A program made the translations under genes and the position numbers. Positions 50,222 to 59,259 of a stretch of DNA of 64,000 bases are shown piece after piece. Source of the DNA: Streptomyces adelaidensis (GTDB taxonomy: Bacteria > Actinomycetota > Actinomycetes > Streptomycetales > Streptomycetaceae); assembly GCF_016598475.1 (NCBI RefSeq), contig NZ_JAEMUX010000031.1, forward strand, positions 20,734 to 84,733, in the 5' to 3' direction. The notes beneath the pieces are model-generated. The model made no database searches. It saw only the letters and a list, made by a program, of their open reading frames with translations, and was not told the DNA's origin. How positions within the stretch are numbered: position 1 is the first letter of the stretch; the number at the start of each line of letters is the position of its first letter.

Positions 50222-50761
50222 ATGAGCGAAGAGCGCCCCACGTCCGACGCCGCTCGGGACGACGCGGCCGAGGAGGCGCGGACGGCCGAGCAGGCACACG
50301 CCGGCGACCGGGCGCGGGAGACCGACCGGCCCCGGGTGAGCGACTCCGACGCCTGGGCCACGGCGTGCGAGGAGGACCTCGCCGCCGAGAAGGCCCGCCG
50401 CCGGGCGCAGTACGGACCGCCGCCGGGCTCGGCAGCCGAGGAACTGCGCAAGCTGGTCGACACCGTCGCCGACAAGCTCTCCGGACTGCAGTCGCCGTTG
50501 CTCGGCGCGGTGGCCGGGGGAGCGGCCCAGCAGATGGTCACCCAGGTCGTCCGCCAGGCCAAGGCCGCCGTCGAACCCGTCATCGAGCGCAATCCGGACG
50601 TCTTCGACCATCTGGCCGCCGCCGGCAACGAACTGCTCGCCGCGTACCGCTCCGCCGTCGAGACCCAGGAGCGCCGCTGGACGAACCGGGACGCCGCCCA
50701 CCGGGAAGGGCGCGGCGAGGGCGACGATCCGGGCCCCGGAGAACGCATCGACCTGGACTGA
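50222..50761 (+). CDS. DUF5304 protein upstream of glkA
   Basis: A 179-residue protein with an acidic N-terminal third (SEERPTSDAARDDAAEEART), then a helical domain (SAAEELRKLVDTVADKLSGL ... AAQQMVTQVVRQAKAAVEPVI) and an acidic C-terminus. It matches the gene before glkA in S. coelicolor (SCO2127), which has been linked to glucose kinase expression and carbon catabolite repression. gcaggagcccgcc precedes ATG 50222. A 95-base spacer separates it from glkA. Confidence 0.85.
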   Translation: MSEERPTSDAARDDAAEEARTAEQAHAGDRARETDRPRVSDSDAWATACEEDLAAEKARRRAQYGPPPGSAAEELRKLVDTVADKLSGLQSPLLGAVAGGAAQQMVTQVVRQAKAAVEPVIERNPDVFDHLAAAGNELLAAYRSAVETQERRWTNRDAAHREGRGEGDDPGPGERIDLD

Positions 50762-50856
50762 CACCGGTCCCGTCCGCCCGGCGGACGCAGGGAGTTCCGG
50801 GGCAGGGCCTCGGGTACGGTTGGCCGTAGCGGGGCTCGACCGAAACTGAGGGATTC

Positions 50857-51810
50857 ATGGGACTCACCATCGGCGTCGATATCGGCGGTACCAAGATCGC
50901 GGCCGGTGTGGTCGACGAGGAAGGCAACATCCTCTCGACCCACAAGGTGCCGACCCCGGGCACGCCCGAGGGGATCGTGGACGCCATCGCCGCCGCCGTC
51001 GAGGGCGCGCGAGCCGGACACGAGATCGTCGGTGTCGGTATCGGCGCGGCCGGCTACGTGGACCGTCAGCGTTCGACGGTCTACTTCGCCCCCAACATCG
51101 ACTGGCGCAACGAGCCGTTGAAGGAGAAGGTCGAGACCCGCGTGGGCCTGCCGGTCGTCGTGGAGAACGACGCCAACGCGGCGGCGTGGGGCGAGTACAA
51201 GTTCGGCGCCGGCAAGGGCCACCGCAACGTCATCTGCATCACCCTCGGCACCGGCCTCGGCGGCGGCATCATCATCGGCAACAAGCTGCGCCGCGGGCAC
51301 TACGGCGTGGCCGCCGAGTTCGGCCACATCCGCATGGTCCCCGACGGTCTGCTCTGCGGCTGCGGCAGCCAGGGCTGCTGGGAGCAGTACGCGTCCGGGC
51401 GGGCGCTGGTGAGGTACGCCAAGCAGCGCGCCAACGCCACCCCCGAACACGCCGAGATCCTCCTCGGCCTCGGCGACGGCAACCCCGACGGCATCGAGGG
51501 CAAGCACATCTCCATGGCCGCCCGCCAGGGCGACCCCGTCGCCGTCGACTCCTACCGCGAACTCGCCCGCTGGGCCGGCGCCGGCCTCGCCGACCTCGCC
51601 TCCCTCTTCGACCCGTCCGCCTTCATCGTCGGCGGCGGCCTCTCCGACGAGGGCGAACTGGTCCTCGACCCCATCCGCAAGTCCTACAAACGCTGGCTCG
51701 TGGGCGGCAACTGGCGCCCGGTCGCCGACGTCATCGCCGCGGAGCTGGGCAACGAGGCGGGACTGGTGGGCGCGGCGGACCTGGCGAGAGAACCCGACCC
51801 GATCATGTAA
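50857..51810 (+). CDS. glkA: ROK-family glucokinase
   Basis: A 317-residue glucose kinase of the ROK family, central to glycolysis and catabolite repression in Streptomyces. ATP site VDIGGTKIAAGVVDEEG, catalytic region VENDANAAAWGEYKFGAGKG, TLGTGLGGGIIIGNKL, and the ROK zinc/Cys motif CGCGSQGCWEQYASG following the HIRMVPDG segment. ATG 50857 after aactgagggattc. A strong hairpin follows the stop codon. Confidence 0.96.
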   Translation: MGLTIGVDIGGTKIAAGVVDEEGNILSTHKVPTPGTPEGIVDAIAAAVEGARAGHEIVGVGIGAAGYVDRQRSTVYFAPNIDWRNEPLKEKVETRVGLPVVVENDANAAAWGEYKFGAGKGHRNVICITLGTGLGGGIIIGNKLRRGHYGVAAEFGHIRMVPDGLLCGCGSQGCWEQYASGRALVRYAKQRANATPEHAEILLGLGDGNPDGIEGKHISMAARQGDPVAVDSYRELARWAGAGLADLASLFDPSAFIVGGGLSDEGELVLDPIRKSYKRWLVGGNWRPVADVIAAELGNEAGLVGAADLAREPDPIM

Positions 51811-51824
51811 CTCCCGGTCAGCGG

Positions 51825-51855
51825 CAGCCCCGCGCCCTTCAGGGGCGCGGGGCTG
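51825..51855. terminator. glkA terminator
   Basis: Stem cagccccgcgccc / gggcgcggggctg with a five-base loop. Confidence 0.85.
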
Positions 51856-51885
51856 TACCGATATGCGGCTCCGCCGCGTGGGCGA
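51843..51885. repeat. second intergenic repeat family, copy 2
   Basis: gcgcggggctgtaccgatat, then gcggctccgccgcgtgggcg. Matches the copy at 7398-7446; it also supplies the right arm of the glkA terminator. Confidence 0.6.
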
Positions 51886-51959
51886 GCAGCAAAGCCACGA
51901 CGCACCGGCAGCCGCAAACGGACAAATGCACCCGAGCTCTTGGGCGTACATTGATCCAC

Positions 51960-52709
51960 ATGACGCCGCTGCCCAACTCCCGCACCAACCCCGACGGTTC
52001 GGCAACCATCCGCGTGCTCAGCTACAACATCCGCTCCATGCGCGACGACACCACCGCCCTCGCCCGAGTGATCACCGCCTGCGCCCCCGACCTGGTCCTC
52101 ATCCAGGAAGCCCCCCGTTTCTTCCGCTGGCAGAAGAAACTCGCGAGGCTCGCCGCCGCCTCCGGCCTCGTCACCCTCTCCGGCGGCGCCACCGCCTCAG
52201 GCCCCGCGCTGCTGTGCGACCTCCGCGCCACGGTGGAACACACAGAGGACGTCCTGCTCCCCCTCACCCCCGGCCTGCACAGGCGCGGCTTCGCCACGGC
52301 AGTGGTCCGCTTCGGCCGCGCCCGCCTCGGCGTCCTGTCCTGCCACCTCTCCCTCCAGAAGGACGAGCGGTACGAGCAGGGCGGCCTGCTCCTCGACCAC
52401 CTGGCCGGCCTGGGCGTGGCGCACGCGGTGGCGGGCGGCGACCTCAACGAACGCCCGGACGGCCGCACGTTCCGGCGCCTGGCGGGCGAACTCCAGGACT
52501 GCTGGACCACCACCCCCTGGGGCACGGAGTACACCTCCACGCCCACCGACCCCCACCAGCGCATCGACGCGATCCTGGCCACCCCCGGCGTAGAGGTCCT
52601 CGGCTGCGGCGTCCCCCTGGACCACCCCGGCATCACCGAGGACGACCTGAGGGCGGCCACGGACCACCTGCCGGTCCTGGCCGCCCTCAGAGTGCCCGCC
52701 GAGGCCTAG
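51960..52709 (+). CDS. endonuclease/exonuclease/phosphatase (EEP) family protein
   Basis: A 249-residue EEP-fold enzyme: VLSYNIRSMRDD at the start, the metal-binding Glu in LVLIQEAPRF, LGVLSCHLSLQKDER, the catalytic Asp-Leu-Asn in VAGGDLNERPDG, QRIDAILATP and the final TDHLPVLAAL. Substrate (DNA, phospholipid or inositol phosphate) not set. ATG 51960. No signal peptide. Its 3' end overlaps the convergent CU044_5270 gene by four bases. Confidence 0.9.
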   Translation: MTPLPNSRTNPDGSATIRVLSYNIRSMRDDTTALARVITACAPDLVLIQEAPRFFRWQKKLARLAAASGLVTLSGGATASGPALLCDLRATVEHTEDVLLPLTPGLHRRGFATAVVRFGRARLGVLSCHLSLQKDERYEQGGLLLDHLAGLGVAHAVAGGDLNERPDGRTFRRLAGELQDCWTTTPWGTEYTSTPTDPHQRIDAILATPGVEVLGCGVPLDHPGITEDDLRAATDHLPVLAALRVPAEA

Positions 52710-53776
52710 CCCGCGGCCGACGGATACTGCTTGACCTTGTCGACGACCGCCCAGCTGTCCAGGTACGAGAGCTGGGTGTACGTCTTCATGTCCTCGCCGT
52801 CACCCGAAGTGCGCTCGTCACGGAAACCGAGGAACTCGAAGGTCACCGGGTCGAAGATGAAGTAGCTCCCGGAACTCGGCACGCCTGCGGGGAGTGTGGA
52901 GTCGTCGTACGTGATGGCCACGCCGACCCGCCCCTTGGCGTCCTTCTGGTTCGGCACCGCCTTGACCCCCGGCACCATGCCCAGCGCCTCGTACGCCGCA
53001 GGCCGCAGCCCCTCCGGCGTCACCGGGACCAGCTTCAGCAGCCCGACGAGGCTGAAGTGGATCTGCGACCACTCCTGATCCGTGATCTTGTCCAGCGAGG
53101 TGTTCTTCTCCTTCAGCCCGAAGAACCTGTCCTGCATCTCGAGGATCAGCTGCTCCGGGTCGGTCGGCAGCGCCCGCAGCGTGCCCCAGTCCTGCGGCGG
53201 CCAGACGCTCTCGTTGTCCGCCAGCGGCGGTGACCACCACCCCTTGCCGATCTCCATGATCCAGGACCGCTTGGAGCCGTCCACTGACCGCCAGATCTCG
53301 TCGACGTGGGTCTTCGTCTTCCCGGTCTTCTGGTTGGTCTCCTTGATGATCTCCTTGGTGTAGATGAACTGGTCGTCCCGCGGGCTCACCGTCCGCTCGT
53401 GCTTCCGTGCGTACGCGGCCGCCCCATTGAGCACGGTCCGCGCGCTCACGTTCCGCATCGGCGGCGTACTCGCGACCGGCGGCTTCGCGGTCTTCCCCCG
53501 GCCGTCGCCGCCGTCGTCGGGCTGCACGGCGACCAGGACACCGACCGTCACCGCGCCGGTGACCACGCAGGTCAGCGCGATGCGCAGGACCGGGCGGCGG
53601 CGTACCGGTGAGGCGGGCCGGCCCGTCGTACGAGTCGCGCGGTCCGCACCGGGTGCGGTGATCGCGGCGACCAGGCGGGCCCGTCCCCGCCGCCGGGTCT
53701 CGTCGTCGAGCGGGGGAGCCCCCGCGTCGAAGGCGGCGAGGTCCCGCAGGTCCCTCGGTTCGTCGATGTCACGCAT
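52706..53776 (-). CDS. CU044_5270-family membrane-anchored protein, likely sigma-factor partner
   Basis: A 356-residue protein. A ~60-residue cytoplasmic N-terminus (MRDIDEPRDLRDLAAFDAGA...) is followed by one membrane helix (VLRIALTCVVTGAVTVGVLV) and a large external domain (FIYTKEIIKETNQKTGKTKT ... RRTSGDGE-like region). It matches the actinobacterial CU044_5270 family. Its ATG overlaps the sigma factor's stop, so the pair is coupled; the N-terminal cytoplasmic part could bind the sigma factor, though no standard zinc anti-sigma motif is seen. Confidence 0.83.
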   Translation of the reverse strand: MRDIDEPRDLRDLAAFDAGAPPLDDETRRRGRARLVAAITAPGADRATRTTGRPASPVRRRPVLRIALTCVVTGAVTVGVLVAVQPDDGGDGRGKTAKPPVASTPPMRNVSARTVLNGAAAYARKHERTVSPRDDQFIYTKEIIKETNQKTGKTKTHVDEIWRSVDGSKRSWIMEIGKGWWSPPLADNESVWPPQDWGTLRALPTDPEQLILEMQDRFFGLKEKNTSLDKITDQEWSQIHFSLVGLLKLVPVTPEGLRPAAYEALGMVPGVKAVPNQKDAKGRVGVAITYDDSTLPAGVPSSGSYFIFDPVTFEFLGFRDERTSGDGEDMKTYTQLSYLDSWAVVDKVKQYPSAAG

Positions 53777-54392
53777 GGGCGTCTGCCTCTCGGAAAGCGG
53801 TCGGATCGGATCCGCCCAGTGCTTCGCGCAATCTGCCGCGAGCCCGGTTCAGCCGGGATCTGATCGTGCCGACGGGCACGCCGAGGGCCTGGGCCGCCTC
53901 CTCGTAGTCGAGGCCGGCCCAGGCCACCAGCAGCACCACATCGCGGTGCCGGGCGGACAGCCCGGCCAGCGCGGCGGCCAGGTCCCGGCGCACCCCCGTG
54001 GCACCGGCCCTGGCGACCGCCCGGTCCGCGACCGGCTCCTCGTGCTCCACCGGCACCGGCAGCCGGGACAGCGCCTTGAACCGGCGTGCCTCGGCCCGAC
54101 GGTGCCGGCCCACGAGGTTGGTGGCGATACCGAACAGCCAGGGACGGGCGTCGGCCCGCCCCGGGTCGTACGTGTGCCGCCGCTGGAAGGCGGTGAAGAA
54201 GGTCTCCGCCGTCAGATCCTCCGCCGCCTCGGGACCGAGCCGCCGCGCCGCGTAACGGTGCACGGCGTCGGCGTACCGGTCGTAGAGGACGGCGAACAGC
54301 TCGGGCTCGTCCCAGGACCGCTCGATCACGCGGGCATCACTGTCCTCGCGATCCTTGTCGCGAGTGCCGACGCCCGGTGGTCCGACGGTCAT
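53769..54392 (-). CDS. ECF-type RNA polymerase sigma factor
   Basis: A 207-residue sigma-70 family factor with region 2 (ELFAVLYDRYADAVHRYAAR ... TFFTAFQRRHTYDPGRADAR, PWLFGIATNLVGRHRR) and region 4 (LSARHRDVVLLVAWAGLDYE, EEAAQALGVPVGTIRSRLNR). Start is ATG 54392 with AAAGGAG upstream; the longer open frame is not conserved-looking. It overlaps the downstream CU044_5270 gene by eight bases. Its target promoters are not evident. Confidence 0.92.
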   Translation of the reverse strand: MTVGPPGVGTRDKDREDSDARVIERSWDEPELFAVLYDRYADAVHRYAARRLGPEAAEDLTAETFFTAFQRRHTYDPGRADARPWLFGIATNLVGRHRRAEARRFKALSRLPVPVEHEEPVADRAVARAGATGVRRDLAAALAGLSARHRDVVLLVAWAGLDYEEAAQALGVPVGTIRSRLNRARGRLREALGGSDPTAFREADAHA

Positions 54393-54542
54393 CGGGGCTC
54401 CTTTCGTTCGTCCGAAGGCCTCGAAGGCTTGGGCTCGTTCGGGTTGCTCACCCCTACTACTTCGCCGCTCGCCGCGATCGAGTTCCATTCCGCCCTGCGG
54501 CGACCACGGCGGGAGACGTGCGCGGCCGTCGTACGGCAACGG

Positions 54543-54578
54543 CGAGGGCCCGCCGGAACGCTCCCGGGCGGGCCCTCG
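54543..54578. terminator. terminator after the acidic membrane protein gene
   Basis: 12-bp stem cgagggcccgcc / ggcgggccctcg, 12-base loop, located just beyond the stop codon at 54596. Confidence 0.8.
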
Positions 54579-54595
54579 TCCAGCGGTGGCGAAGG

Positions 54596-55303
54596 TCAGA
54601 CGACCGCGCCCCGCCCCGGATCGTCGTCGTCCTCGTCGTCACCCTTCATCCGCATCACCAGCGTGGCGAAGCCGCCGAGGAAGCCGCCGATGCCGAGGGT
54701 GGTGAGCCACCAGGTCATCTCCCAGCCGAGCAGGACGGCGAGCAGCAGCAGGACCGGGCCGCCGGCCACCCCCAGCCAGGCGAACTTGACGGTCGCGTCG
54801 GCCTCCGGCAGCGGGGGCGGCTCCGGCGGTACGAAGTGCCCCTCGCCGTCGTCATGGTCGTCGTCGGAGTCCTCGTCACCCTTGTCCGGGTCCTCGCCGA
54901 CCGGCTCCGGCACGCTGTAGTCGCGCGGCCCGGAGCCGACGCCCGGGGCGAACGCGACCGAACTGCCCAGCGGCTTCGGGGACGCGGGGCCGGCGGCGGG
55001 GCCGGAGGGCTTGTCGGTGTTCTCCTCCGGCTCGGGCTCCGGCAAAGCCAGGTCCTCCACCGACTTGAACGGCTTGGCGCCCGGCGGGTCGGGCGGCTCA
55101 GTGCCGAACCCGGCGACGATCGCCTGCCACGCGGCGTCCTCGTCGAACGGCACGTGCTGCTCCTCGTCCGGCGACTTGCCGGGCGGGACGCCCGCGGAGC
55201 CGCCCGAGGCACCGCCCGGGGAGTCGCCCCGCGAGTCTCCGTGGCGCTCACCGAGGGGCGCTCCCTGCTCCTCCGGCTCACGCTCGGAGTCGTGCTCAGC
55301 CAC
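54596..55303 (-). CDS. acidic two-TM membrane protein
   Basis: A 235-residue protein starting at GTG 55303 (VAEHDSEREPEEQGAP). The first ~165 residues are Pro/Glu/Asp/Ser-rich and disordered-looking, with a conserved-looking core DEDAAWQAIVAGFGTEPPDP. Two hydrophobic helices (WLGVAGGPVLLLLAVLLGW and WWLTTLGIGGFLGGFATLVM) follow, then an acidic tail (KGDDEDDDDPGRGAVV). It overlaps the upstream esterase gene by eight bases, so it is translated in the same operon. Function unknown. Confidence 0.8.
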   Translation of the reverse strand: MAEHDSEREPEEQGAPLGERHGDSRGDSPGGASGGSAGVPPGKSPDEEQHVPFDEDAAWQAIVAGFGTEPPDPPGAKPFKSVEDLALPEPEPEENTDKPSGPAAGPASPKPLGSSVAFAPGVGSGPRDYSVPEPVGEDPDKGDEDSDDDHDDGEGHFVPPEPPPLPEADATVKFAWLGVAGGPVLLLLAVLLGWEMTWWLTTLGIGGFLGGFATLVMRMKGDDEDDDDPGRGAVV

Positions 55304-56165
55304 CAGTGGCCGTCCCTTCCCTCTGCTCCGCGGTTCCCGCACCGGACTGCTCCACGGACCCTGTCTCGGACTGCTGTACGGATTCCGTCTCGGACTTCTT
55401 CAGCGGTTCCGCCCCGGACTCCTTCACGAGCCGGGTGACGAACGCGTGGCTCGCCTCGAAGATCCGGTCCGCGTCGTGGTCCAACGTCGCGACATGGTGG
55501 CTCTGTTCCAGCAGGATCTCCGTGACGTCCGTCGACGACACCCGGCCGAGCACCCGCTCGGAGTCGGCGGGCGGCACCACATGGTCCTGCGGGCTGCGCA
55601 GCAGCAGCAACGGCTGGGTGACCTGGGGCAGTTCGCCGTCGAGGAGGCGGAAGAAGATACGCAGCGAGTGCGCCGCGTGCAGTGGCACCCGGGCGTACCC
55701 GAGCTCCTCGACGCCCTCCTTCGCTATGTCGCTCGCGATGCCCTTGGTGGTGGGCACGAGGTGACGCAGGACGGGCAGGGCGTGGGCGGCGAGGCCGTGC
55801 ACCTTGTTCGCCGGGTTGACGACGATCACGCCGTCCACCGCGTCCCCGTGCTTCGCGGCCAGCCGCAGCGCCAGCGCGCCGCCCATGGACAACCCCGCCA
55901 CGAAGACCCGCGTACAGCGCTCGCGCAGGGCCCGCAGCTCGCGGTCCACCTCCGCGTACCAGTCCTGCCAGCCGGTGATCCGCATGTCCTCCCAGCGCGT
56001 GCCGTGTCCCGGCAGCAGGGGCAGGGCGACGGTCAGACCGCGCGCGGCGAGGTACTCGGCCCAGGGGCGGAGCGACTGCGGGGTACCGGTGAAGCCGTGG
56101 CAGAGGAGGACTCCGACCTTCCCGCCCTCGTGGCGGTAGGGCTCGGCTCCGGGAAGGACCGGCAC
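55296..56165 (-). CDS. alpha/beta hydrolase (carboxylesterase / monoacylglycerol lipase type)
   Basis: A 289-residue alpha/beta hydrolase starting at GTG 56165 behind caggagaccgaaac. Oxyanion segment LLCHGFTGTPQSL, nucleophile in FVAGLSMGGALALRLA, Asp in RSPQDHVVPP, His in QSHHVATLDHDAD. Likely hydrolyses short esters or monoacylglycerols in the cytosol. The last ~40 residues are an appended low-complexity tail with a repeated SETxSVxQS pattern. It diverges from the PlsC gene. Confidence 0.9.
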   Translation of the reverse strand: MPVLPGAEPYRHEGGKVGVLLCHGFTGTPQSLRPWAEYLAARGLTVALPLLPGHGTRWEDMRITGWQDWYAEVDRELRALRERCTRVFVAGLSMGGALALRLAAKHGDAVDGVIVVNPANKVHGLAAHALPVLRHLVPTTKGIASDIAKEGVEELGYARVPLHAAHSLRIFFRLLDGELPQVTQPLLLLRSPQDHVVPPADSERVLGRVSSTDVTEILLEQSHHVATLDHDADRIFEASHAFVTRLVKESGAEPLKKSETESVQQSETGSVEQSGAGTAEQREGTATGG

Positions 56166-56354
56166 GTTTCGGTCTCCTGTTCATGAGAAGTGAGAAGGGG
56201 GTGAACGAGTCCGGATGTGGTTCACCGTACGCGACCGCACTGACACCGACCAGGGGCTTCGCGCGGTGGGGGGCCGACACCGGCAGGGCCTGTCGGTCGC
56301 TTCCTCAGGCGTCCGGGTTAAGGTCTGACCCACGGAACACAGAGAGGCACTCGG

Positions 56355-57206
56355 TTGTTGTACGGCGCGATGAAGGTCGCTATCGGGGGACCGCTCAAGG
56401 TCACCTTCAGGCCCTGGGTGGAAGGCCTGGAGAACATCCCGGCCGAGGGCGCCGCGATCCTCGCGAGCAATCACCTCTCCTTCTCGGACTCGTTCTTCCT
56501 GCCCGCGGTCCTCGACCGCAAGGTCACCTTCATCGCGAAGGCGGAGTACTTCACCACGCCCGGCCTCAAGGGCAAGCTGACGGCGGCCTTCTTCAAGGGT
56601 GTCGGCCAGCTCCCGGTGGACCGCTCCGGCGCGCGCGGCGCGGGCGAGGCCGCCATCAAGAGCGGCATACAGGTCATCGAGAGCGGTGAGCTGTTCGGTA
56701 TCTACCCGGAGGGCACCCGCTCGCCCGACGGCCGCCTCTACCGGGGCAAGCCCGGCGGCCTCGCGCGCGTGGCCCTCGCCACCGGCGCGCCCGTCATCCC
56801 CGTAGCCATGATCGACACGGAGAAGATCCAGCCGCCGGGGCAGGTGATGCCGAAGCTGATGCGCCCCGGCATCCGCATCGGCAAGCCGCTGGACTTCAGC
56901 CGCTACCAGGGCATGGAGCACGACCGCTTCGTCCTGCGGGCCCTGACCGACGAGGTCATGTACGAGATCATGAAGCTCTCCGGCCAGGAGTACGTCGACA
57001 TCTACGCGACCGCCGCCAAGCGGCAGATCGCGGACGCGGCCAAGGCCGAGAAGGAGTCCGACAAGGCCGCCAGGGCCGCCCTCGCCAAGGCCGAGAAGGA
57101 CCAGGCGGCCAAGGACCAGGCGGCCAAGGATCAGGCGGCCGAGGACCAGGCGGCCGAGGACCAGGCGCAGAAGTCCCGGACGGACCAGGACCGCGCGGGT
57201 TCGTGA
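56355..57206 (+). CDS. 1-acyl-sn-glycerol-3-phosphate acyltransferase (PlsC family)
   Basis: A 283-residue acyltransferase with block I SNHLSFSDSFFLP (NHxxxxD), block II KGVGQLPVDRSGARG, block III GIYPEGTRSPDGRLYRGKPG and block IV APVIPVAMID. Likely acylates lysophosphatidate or a mannosylated lipid at the inner membrane. TTG 56355 is the likely start; ATG 56370 is possible. The C-terminus carries five near-identical 5-residue repeats ((K/E)DQAA) encoded by a 15-bp tandem repeat at 57096-57170. Rv2182c is the mycobacterial counterpart in the same neighbourhood. Confidence 0.9.
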   Translation: MLYGAMKVAIGGPLKVTFRPWVEGLENIPAEGAAILASNHLSFSDSFFLPAVLDRKVTFIAKAEYFTTPGLKGKLTAAFFKGVGQLPVDRSGARGAGEAAIKSGIQVIESGELFGIYPEGTRSPDGRLYRGKPGGLARVALATGAPVIPVAMIDTEKIQPPGQVMPKLMRPGIRIGKPLDFSRYQGMEHDRFVLRALTDEVMYEIMKLSGQEYVDIYATAAKRQIADAAKAEKESDKAARAALAKAEKDQAAKDQAAKDQAAEDQAAEDQAQKSRTDQDRAGS

Positions 57207-57304
57207 CGGCCGTGTTCCCGGGTACGGTCACGTTTCCCGGACGCGACGGCACGGGGGCGCCGCACGGCGAGTGAGCCGCAGGGGCGCGCCAGAAATGGGG
57301 GGAC

Positions 57305-58549
57305 ATGCCTGAGCGTGAGCGAGTCATGCGGATGTCGGTCGAGCAGCCGCTGTGGCGCGCGCTCACCGGCTACCGCGTCCTGACGATGGTCTACGCGGTC
57401 GGCCTCTTCGTCTCTGCGTACGACGGTTTCGCGCGCCCCTGGCTGGCCATCGCCTACTTCGCGGTGCTGGCCGGCTGGACGCTGGGGACGCTGCCCAAGG
57501 TCGCGAGCGCCGCCAACTGCACCAAGCGGTTCCTCGCCGCGGACCTCACCATCGCGCTCGTCGGCATCCTGCTCACCCGGTTCGCCGACTCGGCCGCGAG
57601 GGTGGAGACCGGCGGCCCGACGCTGCCCTCGATATGGACAGCCGGCGCGGTGCTGGCCTTCGCCATCAAGGGCGGCTGGCGCTGGGCCGCCTTCGCCTCC
57701 ACGCTCGTCGCCGTCGCCAACCTCGTCCACCGCGGCGCCCCCACCCGCGACACCATCCACAACGTGGTGCTGGTGTGGGTCGCCTCCATCGCCATCGGAT
57801 ACGTCGTCGAGGTCGCCCGCGCCTCCGAGCGCACCCTCGCCCGCGCCCTGGAGATCGAGGCCGCCACCCGCGAACGGGAACGTCTCGCCCGGGACATCCA
57901 CGACGGCGTGCTGCAGGTCCTCGCCATGGTCCAGCGGCGCGGCACCGCGCTCGGCGGCGAGGCGGCGGAGATCGGCCGGATGGCGGGCGAGCAGGAGGTC
58001 GCGCTGCGCACCCTGGTCTCCGGCGGCCTGGTCCCGGTCTCCCGGATCTCGGAGGACGCGGCCGAGGGCGCGCTCGTCCGGGCGGTGGAGGAACCGGACG
58101 CCGGGGACGGCACGGCGGGCCCCGTGGACCTGCGGGCCCTCCTCGCCGCGTACGCCGGCGCGAAGGTCACCTTCTCCGAGCCCGGCGCCCCGGTGCCGCT
58201 CGCCCCGCCGGCCGCCCGGGAGCTGGCGGCGGCCGTCGGCGCCGCCCTGGACAACGTACGAGCACACGCCGGGGCCGAGGCCCGGGCCTGGATCCTGGTC
58301 GAGGACTGGCCGGACGAGATCATCGTGACCGTACGGGACGACGGTCCCGGTATCCCCGAGGGCCGGCTCGCCCAGGCCGAGGGCGAAGGGCGGCTCGGCG
58401 TGGCCCTGTCCATCCGGGGACGGCTGCGCGACATCGGCGGCACGGCCGAGCTGATCTCGGTCCCGGGCCAGGGCACGGAAGTGGAACTGAAGGTACCGAA
58501 GGCCTCCGAGGGGCCGAAGAACACACGGGGGAAGGCGGAGAAGCGGTGA
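57305..58549 (+). CDS. macS: sensor histidine kinase, MacS-like
   Basis: A 414-residue kinase of the HisKA_3 group. An N-terminal PspC-like/DUF5931-type membrane region has about four to five helices (residues ~20-170). The dimerisation domain has His199 in ARDIHDGVLQVLAMVQRR. The ATPase domain has ALDNVRAHAG, VRDDGPGIPEG and GRLGVALSIRGRL. Gene order (PlsC, kinase, NarL regulator, phosphofructokinase) and type match S. coelicolor MacRS (SCO2120-2121), which affects morphology and antibiotic production. It overlaps macR by GTGA. Confidence 0.87.
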   Translation: MPERERVMRMSVEQPLWRALTGYRVLTMVYAVGLFVSAYDGFARPWLAIAYFAVLAGWTLGTLPKVASAANCTKRFLAADLTIALVGILLTRFADSAARVETGGPTLPSIWTAGAVLAFAIKGGWRWAAFASTLVAVANLVHRGAPTRDTIHNVVLVWVASIAIGYVVEVARASERTLARALEIEAATRERERLARDIHDGVLQVLAMVQRRGTALGGEAAEIGRMAGEQEVALRTLVSGGLVPVSRISEDAAEGALVRAVEEPDAGDGTAGPVDLRALLAAYAGAKVTFSEPGAPVPLAPPAARELAAAVGAALDNVRAHAGAEARAWILVEDWPDEIIVTVRDDGPGIPEGRLAQAEGEGRLGVALSIRGRLRDIGGTAELISVPGQGTEVELKVPKASEGPKNTRGKAEKR

Positions 58550-59259
58550 CGGAGGACAAGCCGGTGAACGGAGTGGACGGACAGGACCGGCCGGGCGGCC
58601 CGATCAGGGTCATGGTGGTCGACGACCACCCCATGTGGCGCGACGCCGTCGCCCGCGACCTGGCCGAGTCCGGCTTCGACGTGGTCGCCACGGCGGGCGA
58701 CGGCGAGCAGGCCGTGCGCCGCGCCCGGGCCGTCGCGCCCGACGTCCTCGTACTGGACCTGAACCTGCCCGCGAAGCCCGGAGTCCAGGTCTGCAAGGAA
58801 CTGGTCGGCGCCAACCCGGCCCTGCGCGTCCTCGTCCTGTCGGCGAGCGGCGAGCACGCGGACGTCCTGGAGGCGGTGAAGTCCGGCGCGACGGGCTACC
58901 TGCTGAAGTCGGCCTCGACCGAGGAGCTGATCGACGCGGTACGCCGCACCGCCGTCGGCGACCCCGTCTTCACCCCCGGCCTCGCGGGCCTGGTCCTCGG
59001 CGAGTACCGCCGCCTCGCCTCCGAACCCGCCCCCGCGCCGGGCGCCGACGAGCCCAAGGCGCCGCAACTCACCGACCGCGAGACCGAGGTGCTCCGCCTG
59101 GTCGCCAAGGGCCTGAGCTACAAGCAGATCGCCGAACGCCTCGTCATCTCCCACCGCACCGTCCAGAACCACGTCCAGAACACTCTCGGCAAGCTCCAGC
59201 TCCACAACCGGGTCGAGCTGGTCCGCTATGCCATAGAACGCGGTCTCGACGACGAGTAA
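58546..59259 (+). CDS. macR: NarL-family response regulator, MacR-like
   Basis: A 237-residue regulator. Receiver: VMVVDDHPMWRDAVARDL, phosphoacceptor Asp71 in VLVLDLNLPAKPG, VLVLSASGEHADV, YLLKSASTEE. A LuxR-type helix-turn-helix follows: LTDRETEVLRLVAKGLSYKQ, VISHRTVQNHVQNTLGKLQL. GTG 58546 overlaps the kinase stop codon, indicating translational coupling. In S. coelicolor MacR activates membrane-protein genes tied to development. Confidence 0.9.
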   Translation: MTEDKPVNGVDGQDRPGGPIRVMVVDDHPMWRDAVARDLAESGFDVVATAGDGEQAVRRARAVAPDVLVLDLNLPAKPGVQVCKELVGANPALRVLVLSASGEHADVLEAVKSGATGYLLKSASTEELIDAVRRTAVGDPVFTPGLAGLVLGEYRRLASEPAPAPGADEPKAPQLTDRETEVLRLVAKGLSYKQIAERLVISHRTVQNHVQNTLGKLQLHNRVELVRYAIERGLDDE

